64,000 bases of DNA, from positions 63,063-127,062 of the forward strand of contig NZ_PYOG01000011.1 in NCBI RefSeq assembly GCF_003026815.1. Reading direction: 5' to 3'. The position numbers were made by a program, and so were the translations under genes. Source of the stretch: Photobacterium damselae. Its GTDB lineage: Bacteria; Pseudomonadota; Gammaproteobacteria; Enterobacterales; Vibrionaceae. Numbering within the stretch: position 1 is the first letter of the stretch; each line of letters begins with the position of its first letter. This document shows positions 25,880 through 34,824 of the stretch, piece by piece. A model generated the notes under the pieces. The model made no database searches. It saw only the letters and a program-made list of their open reading frames with translations, and was not told the DNA's origin.

Positions 25880-27805
25880 ATGAGTTTATATAAAAAACAA
25901 ATTATAAATATCGCGAGTATTTTTACTCTAACGATTGGCGCATTAACAATTAACCAGGTAGCAACAGATAGAGACTTAATTGCGATTAGTGAAAAACTAA
26001 TAATAAAATCTGAACTTCAATTAATACGTAATTATTTACTGACTACACCATCTTTAACAGAAAAAAATCTAACCCATATTGAATCGGATATCGGACAACT
26101 AATATCTCATGAGAATTTTTCACATATAGAGATAAGTATCGACGATCAGCAAATAAAATGGTTATCACCTATTGAACCAAAATCCTTATCATATCAATTT
26201 GTGACAGCTGTTTTTCCTGAAACCGATTATTCAATATCAGAAAAATTAGTAACACCATTAAATAATCAGATCGCGATTAAACTAGTTAGTTCATCATCCA
26301 ATATGGTCAAAGAAAAAAATTCCGCATTGATAAGAATACTTTTCGCAAATGGCACCATATTACTCTTCGGGTTAGGGAGTCTTTATTGGTTTACACGCCG
26401 AGAATTTAATGAATTACAGCAAGTTATTCAGCATTTAACTAAGAATCCACAATCCCCTCTTCCGATGGCAAAAAATGAAGAGTTCAAAATTATCACTAAA
26501 GCATTTAATAGCTTAATTACTCAATTAAACTTAAATTTTCAAGCTCAAGCAAAAGAGGCGCTAAAACTAAAAGAACAAGCTTACAAAGATCCTATTTCAT
26601 TATTAGGTAATCGTAGTTTCTTTATTCATCAACTTAATTCATGGTTACAAGAATCATCAAAAGGAGGCGTTATCCTCTCTAAGTTACAATTTGTTGATGA
26701 CTATTATCAAAAAGAAGGCTATCAAATAGGAGACCAGTTAATCAAAGAAATAGCCACATATTTAGAGCAAGCGGTTAGAAATACCAACGCAACGGTTGCA
26801 CGTTTATCTTATGATGAATTTGCTATATTAATTCCATCAGAAACCTTAGAAAATCTTAAACTCATTGGTGAAAATATTTTGCTCATGCCAGAGCAATTAA
26901 AATTGGATGAGGAATTAACTTTAAATCAAACTCGTATCGGGATTGTTTTATGTTCAGAACCAACAACAACTAGCAACTTATTGGCTCAGCTAGATAATAG
27001 TTTAGCTCAGGCAGCTTCAACGCCTGAACACCCGATTTATGTTACAACAGACATCACAACTAAAGCGGCTTTTGGCAAACAACAATGGAAGCAAATTCTA
27101 TTAGATGCTATTGAAAAAGATAACTTCAGCTACCAATATCAATCAGTTCAAATTGGTGCTGACCAGATCTATCACTACGAAATTTTTACGGCAATCCATG
27201 ATTCAACATCACGATATAGTGCAAACCAATTTCTTAACGCAATAGAAGATTTATCGTTAGGGAGCTTATTTGATCGCAACGTTATCATCCATGCGATCAA
27301 CACCTTGTTAGCAAAAAAACAGATGCCCCCTATCGCAATTAACTTAACAACCAATAGTATCAATGATCCTGCGTTTGTACGTTGGCTAACAACAACGTTA
27401 GATACCAATAAAAACTTATCTCATCGACTGTATTTCGAAATTCCAGAATCTTGCTGTGTCCGACATTTTGATGCCACAAGTATTCTTTGCTCAACCATTA
27501 GATTTCATCACTTCGGTATAGGGATTGATAATTATGGACGTTATTTTCAATCACTAAATTACCTTCAAGAACTAAGGCCAGATTATGTCAAAATTGATTT
27601 TGTTTACACTAACCAACTAAATGATCCAACCAAAGCAAATGTTTTATCATCAATCTGCCGTACTGCACATAGTTTGAATATCAAAACGATAGCAACAAGA
27701 GTAGAAACGGAAACACAAAAAGAACGTCTATCTGATCTATTTATCACTGGATTCCAAGGTTTTGTCATCGAGAAGGGCATAACGGAAGAAAAGATAATTG
27801 CATAA
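25880..27805 (+). CDS. Membrane protein with degenerate GGDEF and EAL domains (CsrD/MshH- or LapD-like)
   Basis: About 641 residues: a first membrane helix (10-30), a periplasmic loop to about 160, a second helix (FANGTILLFGLGSLYWF), then GGDEF and EAL domains. The GGDEF signature reads LSYDEF, so the two glycines needed for diguanylate cyclase activity are gone, although DEF remains. The EAL signature reads YEIFTAI and the later DDFG-type metal site reads DNYG, so phosphodiesterase activity is also unlikely. This layout and length resemble CsrD of E. coli and MshH of vibrios, which are catalytically dead and steer Csr small-RNA turnover, or c-di-GMP receptors like LapD. The frame is open from TTG 25859, but the ATG at 25880 has an upstream AGG and starts the membrane helix cleanly. 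Confidence 0.75.
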   Translation: MSLYKKQIINIASIFTLTIGALTINQVATDRDLIAISEKLIIKSELQLIRNYLLTTPSLTEKNLTHIESDIGQLISHENFSHIEISIDDQQIKWLSPIEPKSLSYQFVTAVFPETDYSISEKLVTPLNNQIAIKLVSSSSNMVKEKNSALIRILFANGTILLFGLGSLYWFTRREFNELQQVIQHLTKNPQSPLPMAKNEEFKIITKAFNSLITQLNLNFQAQAKEALKLKEQAYKDPISLLGNRSFFIHQLNSWLQESSKGGVILSKLQFVDDYYQKEGYQIGDQLIKEIATYLEQAVRNTNATVARLSYDEFAILIPSETLENLKLIGENILLMPEQLKLDEELTLNQTRIGIVLCSEPTTTSNLLAQLDNSLAQAASTPEHPIYVTTDITTKAAFGKQQWKQILLDAIEKDNFSYQYQSVQIGADQIYHYEIFTAIHDSTSRYSANQFLNAIEDLSLGSLFDRNVIIHAINTLLAKKQMPPIAINLTTNSINDPAFVRWLTTTLDTNKNLSHRLYFEIPESCCVRHFDATSILCSTIRFHHFGIGIDNYGRYFQSLNYLQELRPDYVKIDFVYTNQLNDPTKANVLSSICRTAHSLNIKTIATRVETETQKERLSDLFITGFQGFVIEKGITEEKIIA

Positions 27806-27812
27806 TAATTAA

Positions 27813-27825
27813 TTTACAGTGTAAA
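27813..27825. other. parS2 site 1
   Basis: TTTACAGTGTAAA is an exact match to the Vibrio chromosome II centromere consensus TTTACANTGTAAA, bound by ParB2. It pairs as an inverted copy with site 2. Confidence 0.85.
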
Positions 27826-27837
27826 ACTTTAATCTCT

Positions 27838-27850
27838 TTTACACTGTAAA
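27838..27850. other. parS2 site 2
   Basis: TTTACACTGTAAA, exact consensus match and the exact reverse complement of site 1, 25 bp away start to start. Confidence 0.85.
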
Positions 27851-27946
27851 TCTCATCTAACATTAACTCTATCATTCACCCCCAAACCAGAGAATTCTTA
27901 TCATAGTGCTGATTAATGCACTTTAAATCATTCTATTAAACGGTGC

Positions 27947-27980
27947 CTGTCGAACATTAGATTAATCTACTATTCGACAG
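27947..27980. repeat. Inverted repeat with inner palindrome
   Basis: CTGTCGAA (27947-27954) and TTCGACAG (27973-27980) are perfect inverted arms; between them lies the 12-bp palindrome TAGATTAATCTA. No T run follows, so this is not a standard terminator. It lies between parS2 sites 2 and 3. Confidence 0.55.
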
Positions 27981-28103
27981 ATCAAGATTCAAAGATTGAT
28001 TATTGCATCAATTAAAGACCTTTAACGCTAAGGACAACATATAATGCCAGTACAGATATTTTTCATTTCTATCTGTCGCAAAGACATATTTCATATTGTC
28101 TCC

Positions 28104-28116
28104 TTTACATTGTAAA
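28104..28116. other. parS2 site 3
   Basis: TTTACATTGTAAA, exact match to the parS2 consensus, in the intergenic ParB2 cluster. Confidence 0.85.
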
Positions 28117-28149
28117 CCAAAACATAAGTAAGTACACACTTACTATATA

Positions 28150-28162
28150 TTTACACTGTAAA
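28150..28162. other. parS2 site 4
   Basis: TTTACACTGTAAA, exact match to the parS2 consensus, 46 bp from site 3. Confidence 0.85.
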
Positions 28163-28542
28163 CTCAAATTATCTTCTTTAATCGATTATCAAAGACACCA
28201 AATACTTTAAAGGAGAAGGCTCAGAATCTTGTCATGGGTTTAGGCTTTAGAATAATCATACCGTCAATAGGAATACTCCCCTATTCATTAGCTAAAGACA
28301 TTGCTACAGCAGCACACCTAAGCAAGACTTGCACTTATCTACATCACAATGAACAAGCGCTATTCTTCATTTCAGAACCTCGAAGAATTCTAGTCTTTTA
28401 TACCCAAGTGACTTCAATATGCAGAATCCAGAGTGCTGTCGCTGATTCAAGTTCAAGGTAAACAATGCAAGGTAATATTTTTAAACTGAGTGTTTGATGA
28501 GATATCCCTGGACTTAAATATGAGGCTATAGACGACTATATC

Positions 28543-28605
28543 GGTAAGAAGGTAAGAAGGTAAGAAGGTAAGAAGGTAAGAAGGTAAGAAGGTAAGAAGG
28601 TAAGA
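28543..28605. repeat. Octamer tandem repeat (GGTAAGAA)n
   Basis: Seven perfect head-to-tail copies of GGTAAGAA followed by a partial eighth (GGTAAGA). It is in non-coding DNA between parS2 sites 4 and 5. Such uninterrupted short tandem arrays usually vary in copy number between isolates. Confidence 0.95.
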
Positions 28606-28618
28606 CTAAAATAGGATA

Positions 28619-28631
28619 TTTACAGTGTAAA
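28619..28631. other. parS2 site 5
   Basis: TTTACAGTGTAAA, exact consensus match; with site 6 it makes a second inverted pair. Confidence 0.85.
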
Positions 28632-28644
28632 CCCATAATAAAGA

Positions 28645-28657
28645 TTTACACTGTAAA
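28645..28657. other. parS2 site 6
   Basis: TTTACACTGTAAA, exact reverse complement of site 5, 26 bp away, only 6 bases beyond the stop codon of the ycdX gene. Confidence 0.85.
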
Positions 28658-28663
28658 CAGAGA

Positions 28664-29410
28664 TTAAAACGAATTCACTGAAAATTCTGATATTGGCTCT
28701 TTTCCTCTTAGCTCTAGAAATGATAGAAATGAATCAGGAGAATTCGTTATTACACGTTCTTGAGGAAAATTATGATGCTTAAGCAATGCTTTAACTTGAG
28801 TAAAATTACCAACATCTGCAGCGAAGTGAGCATCTGACCCCGTTGTAATGAAGACATCCAATTCTTTAGCCATCGCAATAATGTCAGAACATCTAGGTGC
28901 GCTCCCTACTCTCGATCCTCCTAACGAAGAGTTATTTACTTCAATCGCGACGTTATGATTTGCCGCTTGACGAAGAACCATTTCAAAGTCGAAATCGAAA
29001 TGCGGATTACCTGGATGACCAACTGCATCGATATTACCTGAACTAATCGCATTGATTAAAGCTTGAGTATGACTCGCTTTATCAGCAGGTTGAAATATTG
29101 GTTCATGAAAACTACCAATAACCCAATCAAGACTATCAATAATACGTTGGTCTAGATCAATGTCGCCCTCTTGATTAAGGATATTTGCTTCGACGCCACG
29201 AATAATTGCAACATTATGAAGAAAGCGAGGCAAAATTCGTTGATTGGCAAAGAACCAGAAATGAGGCGCACCAGGCATTGAAGGGGCATGATCAGTCGTA
29301 CAAAACATCTTGAGACCATTTTTAGCCGCAAATTCAGCATTCTCAAGAAGCGTACTATATGCGTGCCCACTCGAAACCGTATGCGTATGTGTATCAACTA
29401 ATATTTGCAT
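28664..29410 (-). CDS. ycdX: PHP-family metal-dependent phosphatase YcdX
   Basis: A 248-residue PHP-fold enzyme. Metal-binding motifs run in the family order: [16 protein letters not shown] at residues 6-21, [14 protein letters not shown] near 40, GVEANI and GSFHEP in the middle, [13 protein letters not shown] near 133, and [13 protein letters not shown] near 190. E. coli YcdX (245 aa) binds three zinc ions and hydrolyses phosphate esters; the physiological substrate is unclear, though swarming phenotypes are reported. The start overlaps the end of tmcA by 17 bases, so the two are co-transcribed, with ycdX second. Confidence 0.92.
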   Translation of the reverse strand: MQILVDTHTHTVSSGHAYSTLLENAEFAAKNGLKMFCTTDHAPSMPGAPHFWFFANQRILPRFLHNVAIIRGVEANILNQEGDIDLDQRIIDSLDWVIGSFHEPIFQPADKASHTQALINAISSGNIDAVGHPGNPHFDFDFEMVLRQAANHNVAIEVNNSSLGGSRVGSAPRCSDIIAMAKELDVFITTGSDAHFAADVGNFTQVKALLKHHNFPQERVITNSPDSFLSFLELRGKEPISEFSVNSF

Positions 29411-31511
29411 GTTCAGTACTCCATTTTAAAAATATCTCTTGAACAACAGATCGTAATTTTTGCTCAGCCTGCTTTTGTCCAACTAATTCATAATCTACAA
29501 CCAGTTCAGACCAGCTTCTCTTTTGAAGCACTTTTCGGCAAAAGAACGATTCATCTTGCTCAGATAAAAAACGCGGTTGACTTAAATACCACATCATCAG
29601 TTGCTCAAGACTTGCAACAACAAGATCATACCCCATTCCACCGCGAAGAAATGCGGAGAGCTGCATATTCATCAAATCCAAAGAAAGAAAAGAAGCTTGA
29701 TTTTCTTGCTTAAGGGATCGCCACAATAGCAGCAATAAAGAAGGCTCCAACTGAGAAAATACCTCAACTCTTTGATACATCAAATTTGCAGCAAAGAGCG
29801 TTTGTGCCGACTCTAACCAGGTCTCACTTTTCGTAGTTAGAGGATATACAGCTAAAGCAGAATGTACCCCACTCGATGCATCTTTTGTTAATCCTAAACG
29901 AATGAACTGATAATTAGCCTTTATCCAAAACTGAGTTAGGTCGCTACTAGCACCAAAACTTGTTCCTAAATAATCGAGGTCTAATGTTTTTGCATGAGAT
30001 GTTACTGTCTCTAATAATTTCAAACCAAGACCTTGCTGCTGGCAATTTGGATGAATCGCAATACGCTGGATTCGCCCACAACCTTGGGTAAGAGCAGCAT
30101 CCAAACCAATATGAGCCGCTATGGATTGAGGAAGTAAATGACCTTTTATTCGACGTTGGCCCAGTCTAACTTCTTCAGCTAAAGCGCTATCAAACCCACC
30201 TTCCTTTAATACAATACAGCAACCAATTATGCGACCTTGATAGGAGGCGATAAAACAAAGTACATCTGGGTGAGTTAATAATAATTGGATATCATTTGGC
30301 GAGGTTTGGTAGTGAGCATTAATCAACAATCCAACAAACTGCCTAAATCGTTCTTCATCTTTTGCTAATACGTCAATGCTAACTAGAGAATAAATAATCT
30401 CTGAGTGATGACTTGGCAGCTGAGTTAAGTCTGCCATCTCAGCATTAAGCATTAGAGCATCGAAACACCATTTTTCGAGAGGGTCATTTGAAGCCCAACG
30501 AACGGGTTGATGTAGCGAAATCGAGCGAAACTGAGGCATTTTATTGGCTAAGATCTGCTTAAATTTAATCGCAAATCCTCGCCCTGTCCCTTCATAACCG
30601 TGAATTGTTGATGAGAAGACAATACGGCTATATCGGTTAAGAATTCGTTCGAGAATGGAGGTAGGAATAGCTGCGGCTTCATCAACAAATAGTAAATCAC
30701 AGTCAACGTGCTGCTGTAATAATTCATCAGGAGCTACATATACAAGCATACTTTGCTGCCAAGATAACTCTCTTCCTAAATGACACTCTAGCCCGAGCCT
30801 ATCTGCAGCATGATAAAATATATTTTGCGCCGCTTTTAATGACGGTGCAGTAACGACAATCTTTATTTTTCGTTGAGATAATAATTGGGCTGCAGCTAAA
30901 CCAAGAGCAGCTGATTTACCTCGACCTCGATCTGCCGTTAAAACCAAAGGTCGCTTGCGGTGCCCAGTCATCACTTTAATAATAGCTTCAATGCCTTTTT
31001 GTTGATCGAGAGTAATAGCGCCATACTCAAGAACCGATGAAGCCGTGTGTACGATAGAATCATCTATCTCTGGCAATTTGGGGAATAAAGCGCGAGATTC
31101 AGACAAAAAAAGGACGGTATTGATATCGATATAATTCAATAAACGTTGATAGGCTAAGTTATCCTCTTCCCACTCATTAGGTAAGAATAAAATAGCTAAA
31201 CCGCCACCTTTAATGGTACCGACAACGGCTCCAATAGCTTCGTAACTCAGATCTGAATTACCATCAAAAATGACACAATCCGTTTCCTGACCTAAAACCG
31301 TTTTTGCTTTTTTATAACTGATGTGACGGCCTTGATATAAATTGGAACTAAGCTCTCCAACCCAAAGCGGTTCTTGATAATAGCTAGTACACAATTTGAG
31401 ATAAGGTTGAGCCCATTCGTAGCTTCCTTGAATCACAACGAGTCGACGGCTGTTCGTTTGCTGTAAAAAAGGAATTAGCTGCGTCAGATAATGAGAGAAT
31501 TGGATATGCAT
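29394..31511 (-). CDS. tmcA: tRNA(Met) cytidine acetyltransferase TmcA
   Basis: A 705-residue enzyme that makes N4-acetylcytidine at the wobble position of elongator tRNA-Met, protecting against AUA misreading. It has an N-terminal DUF1726-type domain, an RNA-helicase-like ATPase module with Walker [19 protein letters not shown] near residue 193 and DEAA box [11 protein letters not shown], then a GNAT acetyltransferase domain ([49 protein letters not shown]). The domain order and length agree with E. coli TmcA (671 aa). It is first in a two-gene operon with ycdX. Confidence 0.96.
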   Translation of the reverse strand: MHIQFSHYLTQLIPFLQQTNSRRLVVIQGSYEWAQPYLKLCTSYYQEPLWVGELSSNLYQGRHISYKKAKTVLGQETDCVIFDGNSDLSYEAIGAVVGTIKGGGLAILFLPNEWEEDNLAYQRLLNYIDINTVLFLSESRALFPKLPEIDDSIVHTASSVLEYGAITLDQQKGIEAIIKVMTGHRKRPLVLTADRGRGKSAALGLAAAQLLSQRKIKIVVTAPSLKAAQNIFYHAADRLGLECHLGRELSWQQSMLVYVAPDELLQQHVDCDLLFVDEAAAIPTSILERILNRYSRIVFSSTIHGYEGTGRGFAIKFKQILANKMPQFRSISLHQPVRWASNDPLEKWCFDALMLNAEMADLTQLPSHHSEIIYSLVSIDVLAKDEERFRQFVGLLINAHYQTSPNDIQLLLTHPDVLCFIASYQGRIIGCCIVLKEGGFDSALAEEVRLGQRRIKGHLLPQSIAAHIGLDAALTQGCGRIQRIAIHPNCQQQGLGLKLLETVTSHAKTLDLDYLGTSFGASSDLTQFWIKANYQFIRLGLTKDASSGVHSALAVYPLTTKSETWLESAQTLFAANLMYQRVEVFSQLEPSLLLLLWRSLKQENQASFLSLDLMNMQLSAFLRGGMGYDLVVASLEQLMMWYLSQPRFLSEQDESFFCRKVLQKRSWSELVVDYELVGQKQAEQKLRSVVQEIFLKWSTEHANIS

Positions 31512-31590
31512 AAGTCAACGATACTAAAAAAATTCTGTATCGATCATAGCATGGATGAGTCAATTATTTTGCTAAACAATAGATAGAAAA

Positions 31591-31614
31591 AAACCACATT
31601 GATTAATGTGGTTT
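31591..31614 (-). terminator. Terminator of the parAB2 operon
   Basis: AAACCACATT pairs with AATGTGGTTT around four bases, 18 bases after the parB stop; on the minus strand it runs into a stretch of T. Confidence 0.85.
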
Positions 31615-31631
31615 AAAAATAAGAGAGAAGA

Positions 31632-32606
31632 TTATTTGAGATATTCAGTGAGATATTGAAGAATATCACTCACTTGACGATCGCTCATTTTTTTAAGTTT
31701 TAGCTGTAATTTATCGCCATCACGGGTATAGCTAACTTTACCCTTAACCAGTTCTTGAGCTTTTGGCTTTTCAATTGGTTGTTGTGGTTTTAAGCTCTCT
31801 CCCATCTCTTCAAGCTTCATCGTAACTTCACGTGTAATACGAGAAATACCCTGAGCATTGATCTGTTTCCACAATGGCTTATTAGTTTGTGATAGCTGAT
31901 CAATTAACTCATGCTGCTTATTATCATCTAAACCAAAGAAAATACGATGTAGCTTTACAATGGTTGGGCGACCTAACTCACCAACACTAGGGTATGCCAT
32001 CAGTAATTCCATTGGTAAACTAGCCGCCTTAAGAGCTCCACTAACTAATGCTTCACTGCATTGACAGTATTTAGCCAATTCTTTTTGATCGGCAACTTTG
32101 CCATTATTTAACAATGCCTGCATTTCTTTACCTCGCTCATAAAGAGACAAAGGTTTATGCGCATTCGCGACATCAGAAAGAAACTTAGCATGTTCGGTAT
32201 TAATACCGTTCGCAACATAAATTAAGAAGTCTTTTTGTGCCAAAATACATGACATACGACGGCGGCTACCATCTAAAACTTCAATTCGACCGTCGTCCAT
32301 CCAACGACCAACAGCCGGATATTGCTGACCACGATCTTTTAGTGTTGATAAAATATCAGCAAGAGCGTGCTCATTTAAAAACGCTTGTTCACGAGCATTT
32401 TCCGTAAACACAACCGTTTTCGTTGCAACCTCAGCTGCTGGAATTTTAACTAATTCAAAGGCTACCGTTTCTTCACCCGCAACGGCCAATTCGATAACAG
32501 CAGCTTTATCTTTTGCCGCAGTTTGAGCTTCAATCGGGGTTGTTGCACGGCGCTTATCGGCTTTACCAAATAAACGAGCATTGAGATCTTTTGTTTTAAT
32601 TGCCAT
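31632..32606 (-). CDS. parB: Chromosome II partition protein ParB2
   Basis: A 324-residue CTP-dependent DNA clamp of the ParB family. The N-terminal CTPase region holds VFTENAREQAFLNEHALADILSTLKDRGQQYPAVGRWMDDGRIEVLDGSRRRMSC with the G-S-R-R motif, followed by the helix-turn-helix KELAKYCQCSEALVSGALKAASLP. The C-terminus (YTRDGDKLQLKLKKMSDRQVSDILQYLTEYL) matches the Vibrio chromosome II type rather than chromosome I ParB. Its target is the parS2 palindrome, of which seven lie within 7 kb. It starts 3 bases after the parA stop with GGGAG as ribosome-binding site. Confidence 0.95.
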   Translation of the reverse strand: MAIKTKDLNARLFGKADKRRATTPIEAQTAAKDKAAVIELAVAGEETVAFELVKIPAAEVATKTVVFTENAREQAFLNEHALADILSTLKDRGQQYPAVGRWMDDGRIEVLDGSRRRMSCILAQKDFLIYVANGINTEHAKFLSDVANAHKPLSLYERGKEMQALLNNGKVADQKELAKYCQCSEALVSGALKAASLPMELLMAYPSVGELGRPTIVKLHRIFFGLDDNKQHELIDQLSQTNKPLWKQINAQGISRITREVTMKLEEMGESLKPQQPIEKPKAQELVKGKVSYTRDGDKLQLKLKKMSDRQVSDILQYLTEYLK

Positions 32607-32609
32607 AGT

Positions 32610-33824
32610 TTACTCCCGATTTAAATTCGCCCAATGGCTATGCATTACACGTTCAAGCTCTAATGATACTCGCTGAATGGCTTCTTGCGCTGTTGATAAG
32701 GTTTTTTTACCCCCTTCAAATTCAGCCGCAGTTAAATCAAATACTGTACTATAGGTATCAGCACAGGTTTCAAACGCTCGACTTCTTGGTACTGTCGCCA
32801 TCATCACTTGATCACGTAATAAGTAGTTCATTTCAGTTAAAACCGAAACTTGTTTCTTATTATCGTCTTCAAACATGGTAGGCATCAGGCGAATAAACTC
32901 CAAACCATGCCAATCTTCAGGGAACATCTCATATACAGTAGGTAGATGCTGGAAGAAGTTTACGGTCGATGCCCAGTCCAATCGCTTTGCTGCACATGGA
33001 ATGATTAACGCATTAGAAGCATACATAGCGTTCCAAACAAGTGGATCAATATGAGGACCTGTATCGATCATGATTAAGTCAAACTCATCAGCAATCGGGT
33101 CTATCACACGATCTTTTAGTAAGCGAACAATATCAAGGTCTTGATTTACAGCGAGATCTTGCCAAGCATCAGCATTGAACATTGCATCTTCAGGGAACGC
33201 CGCAATTGTCTTTAAATTTGGATATTGAGTTGGTAAAACAACGTTATCCATCAAGAATTTCTTATTAAGCTGTGCTCCTTCAGGAATATTATCGAGCATA
33301 ACATCAACAGCTGAATAAATTGTTTCTTGCTCACCAACACTGATCAAAGGGTTTAAGAATAGGCGTAAAGAACCCTGTGGATCGAGGTCAATAAGACAAA
33401 TACGGTAACGTTTATCCAAATCGAGAGCTAAACATGCAGCAAGATGAACAGCAGTCATTGACTTACCAGTACCACCTTTTTGGTTCTGAACATTAACAAC
33501 CCAAGGTTTTCGACCCGCACCTTCTCGCTCATGAAATGCAGGTTTTTTAGCTGCAGCCATAAGTTTGTGTGCTTCATCTAATGTAATAGAGTAGTGATTA
33601 GCATTATTTTTAGTAAATTGATGACCAGTTGCTTCCATTCGAGCAATTGCATCATCTAATTTACGACGTGTTAAACCAGAACGAGTTTCCATTAATGCTT
33701 TAGACATTGGAGGAAAAAGTTCTTCTCTTCTTTCTTCTAAAACAATCTCAATACGGTCAGCTTGTACTTGTTTCGTCTGCTCAGCAATATTGAGCAAATT
33801 CGTTATGGTCTGTTCCCTATTCAT
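32610..33824 (-). CDS. parA: Chromosome II partition ATPase ParA2
   Basis: A ParA-type Walker ATPase of about 404 residues with the deviant Walker A NQKGGTGKSMTAVHLAACLA, Walker A' CLIDLDPQGSLRLF and Walker B LIMIDTGPHIDPL. The longer N-terminal region (NREQTITNLLNIAEQTKQVQADRIEIVLEERREELFPPM plus a winged-helix-like segment) is the DNA-binding part used in autorepression by type Ia ParA proteins. I place the start at ATG 33824, with GGTGA 8 nt upstream; the frame opens at 33875. It moves ParB2-parS2 complexes along the nucleoid so sister chromosome II origins segregate. First gene of the parAB2 operon. Confidence 0.95.
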   Translation of the reverse strand: MNREQTITNLLNIAEQTKQVQADRIEIVLEERREELFPPMSKALMETRSGLTRRKLDDAIARMEATGHQFTKNNANHYSITLDEAHKLMAAAKKPAFHEREGAGRKPWVVNVQNQKGGTGKSMTAVHLAACLALDLDKRYRICLIDLDPQGSLRLFLNPLISVGEQETIYSAVDVMLDNIPEGAQLNKKFLMDNVVLPTQYPNLKTIAAFPEDAMFNADAWQDLAVNQDLDIVRLLKDRVIDPIADEFDLIMIDTGPHIDPLVWNAMYASNALIIPCAAKRLDWASTVNFFQHLPTVYEMFPEDWHGLEFIRLMPTMFEDDNKKQVSVLTEMNYLLRDQVMMATVPRSRAFETCADTYSTVFDLTAAEFEGGKKTLSTAQEAIQRVSLELERVMHSHWANLNRE

Positions 33825-34035
33825 TCTATTTTTCACCATGATAAAAGACTTAGCGATATTGTACAGCACATTCACACAAAAACAATAAATAGCTGAACAA
33901 AAAAGATAAGTATATATAATTGCTTTTTGCAGGATAATTCAAATTTTTAGATCGTTTTTTGTGATGAGCTCTGAAATTTTATAGGGTAATTGACCAAGAA
34001 AGAGGGATACAAAGAAAGTGTTACAGCGTCACTTA

Positions 34036-34048
34036 TTTACAATGTAAA
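34036..34048. other. parS2 site 7 (origin-proximal)
   Basis: TTTACAATGTAAA, exact match to the parS2 consensus, about 210 bases upstream of the parA2 start and 7 bases from the first 51-bp element. It may link ParB2 to both partition and replication control. Confidence 0.85.
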
Positions 34049-34055
34049 TGAACAT

Positions 34056-34106
34056 ATCTCGGAAGCGTGAAAAAAAAGAGCTAAATTACGGATGATGTAG
34101 AATCAA
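34056..34106. repeat. 51-bp ori2 element, copy 1 (candidate RctB inhibitory site)
   Basis: Begins ATCTCGGAAGC, contains TTACGG, ends GTAGAATCAA. It shares 36 of 51 positions with copy 2, with identical outer and central blocks. Position and size fit the 39-mer type RctB sites of V. cholerae, which restrain initiation; this equivalence is inferred. Confidence 0.6.
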
Positions 34107-34345
34107 TTATATCTTCAGTATTTGATGCAAAATTAAACACACTAATGAAATTACTCAATTTCATAGCCAAAACTGTCAATTGTCTTAGTTAAACGAGCTA
34201 CGAAAGGCGATAACCTTGATCATTGATCCATAATTTTTAATAAATAGCCGAACGATGATCAAGGATGTTTTACACACCAAGATCATGCCATATTTCAGTC
34301 TCATGATCGGAAAAATGATCAAGTAAAGCTTTAAAAATATATTTG

Positions 34346-34396
34346 ATCTCGGAAGCATATAAAATCAGGAGAAATTTACGGGGAACGTAGATTCAA
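34346..34396. repeat. 51-bp ori2 element, copy 2 (candidate RctB inhibitory site)
   Basis: Begins ATCTCGGAAGC, contains TTACGG, ends GTAGATTCAA, in the same orientation as copy 1 and 290 bp from it (start to start). TGATCA sites lie nearby (34316). Confidence 0.6.
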
Positions 34397-34659
34397 CAAG
34401 GGATTAGACGCTATTTTTACAATAATAAAAACTCGCTAATAGCTATAGATAGATAAAATTGAAATACAAAAGCTCTTCCATGATCATCTTTTCCATCGGA
34501 CACATGATATAATCCGATTTCTTTACTGGAATTGTCATTTCAATTTTGGATTTTAGAGTAAACTACAGCATAATTTGGGCAAATAGAGTTCAAAAAACGA
34601 TTACTTGATCATTGTTCTAGGGTGAAAATCTCAAAAAAAGAGACCCTCTTGAAGTCTTC

Positions 34660-34668
34660 TGTGGATAA
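34660..34668 (-). promoter_or_regulatory. DnaA box in ori2
   Basis: TGTGGATAA is the exact complement of the consensus DnaA box TTATCCACA. It stands 17 bases left of the first iteron of the array, as in other Vibrio ori2 sequences. Confidence 0.85.
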
Positions 34669-34684
34669 GTCTGTGTGTAACCAA

Positions 34685-34816
34685 TGATCAAATCATGATC
34701 ATTGATTCGAATAGTTATTGATCATCGTTTCATCTCCTTGATGATCATGCTTTAGGGGCTTTGTTGATCATGCTTTCTCATACTTATTGATCATGCTTCT
34801 GTGCAGGCGTTGATCA
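34685..34816 (+). repeat. RctB iteron array (seven TGATCA sites)
   Basis: TGATCA cores start at 34685, 34696, 34719, 34742, 34765, 34788 and 34811. The last six are exactly 23 bp apart; the first is 11 bp from the second. Most extend to TTGATCATGC or TTGATCATTC. Five more isolated TGATCA sites lie to the left (34217, 34256, 34316, 34481, 34606). These correspond to the 11/12-mer RctB binding sites of the V. cholerae origin; every core includes a Dam site. Confidence 0.88.
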
Positions 34817-34824
34817 TTCTTCCT

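Larger units (their letters stand above)
27806..28663. other. Gene-free parS2-rich intergenic region
   Basis: About 860 bases between two convergent genes. It contains six 13-bp parS2 palindromes, a diverged inverted repeat and an octamer tandem array, each listed separately. A 75-codon open frame at 28234-28461 crosses it but lacks a good family resemblance. The region looks like a ParB2 loading zone rather than a coding segment. Confidence 0.75.

Noticed and set aside
27813..27850. Rho-independent terminator after the GGDEF-EAL gene
   Set aside because: The hairpin is formed by two parS2 sites and lacks a T run; it may still influence RNA ends, so it is treated as a finding rather than a terminator.
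28234..28461. 75-codon open frame in the parS2-rich region
   Set aside because: Biased composition, no domain, overlaps a dispersed-repeat motif and sits in a region with centromere sites; no convincing start signal.
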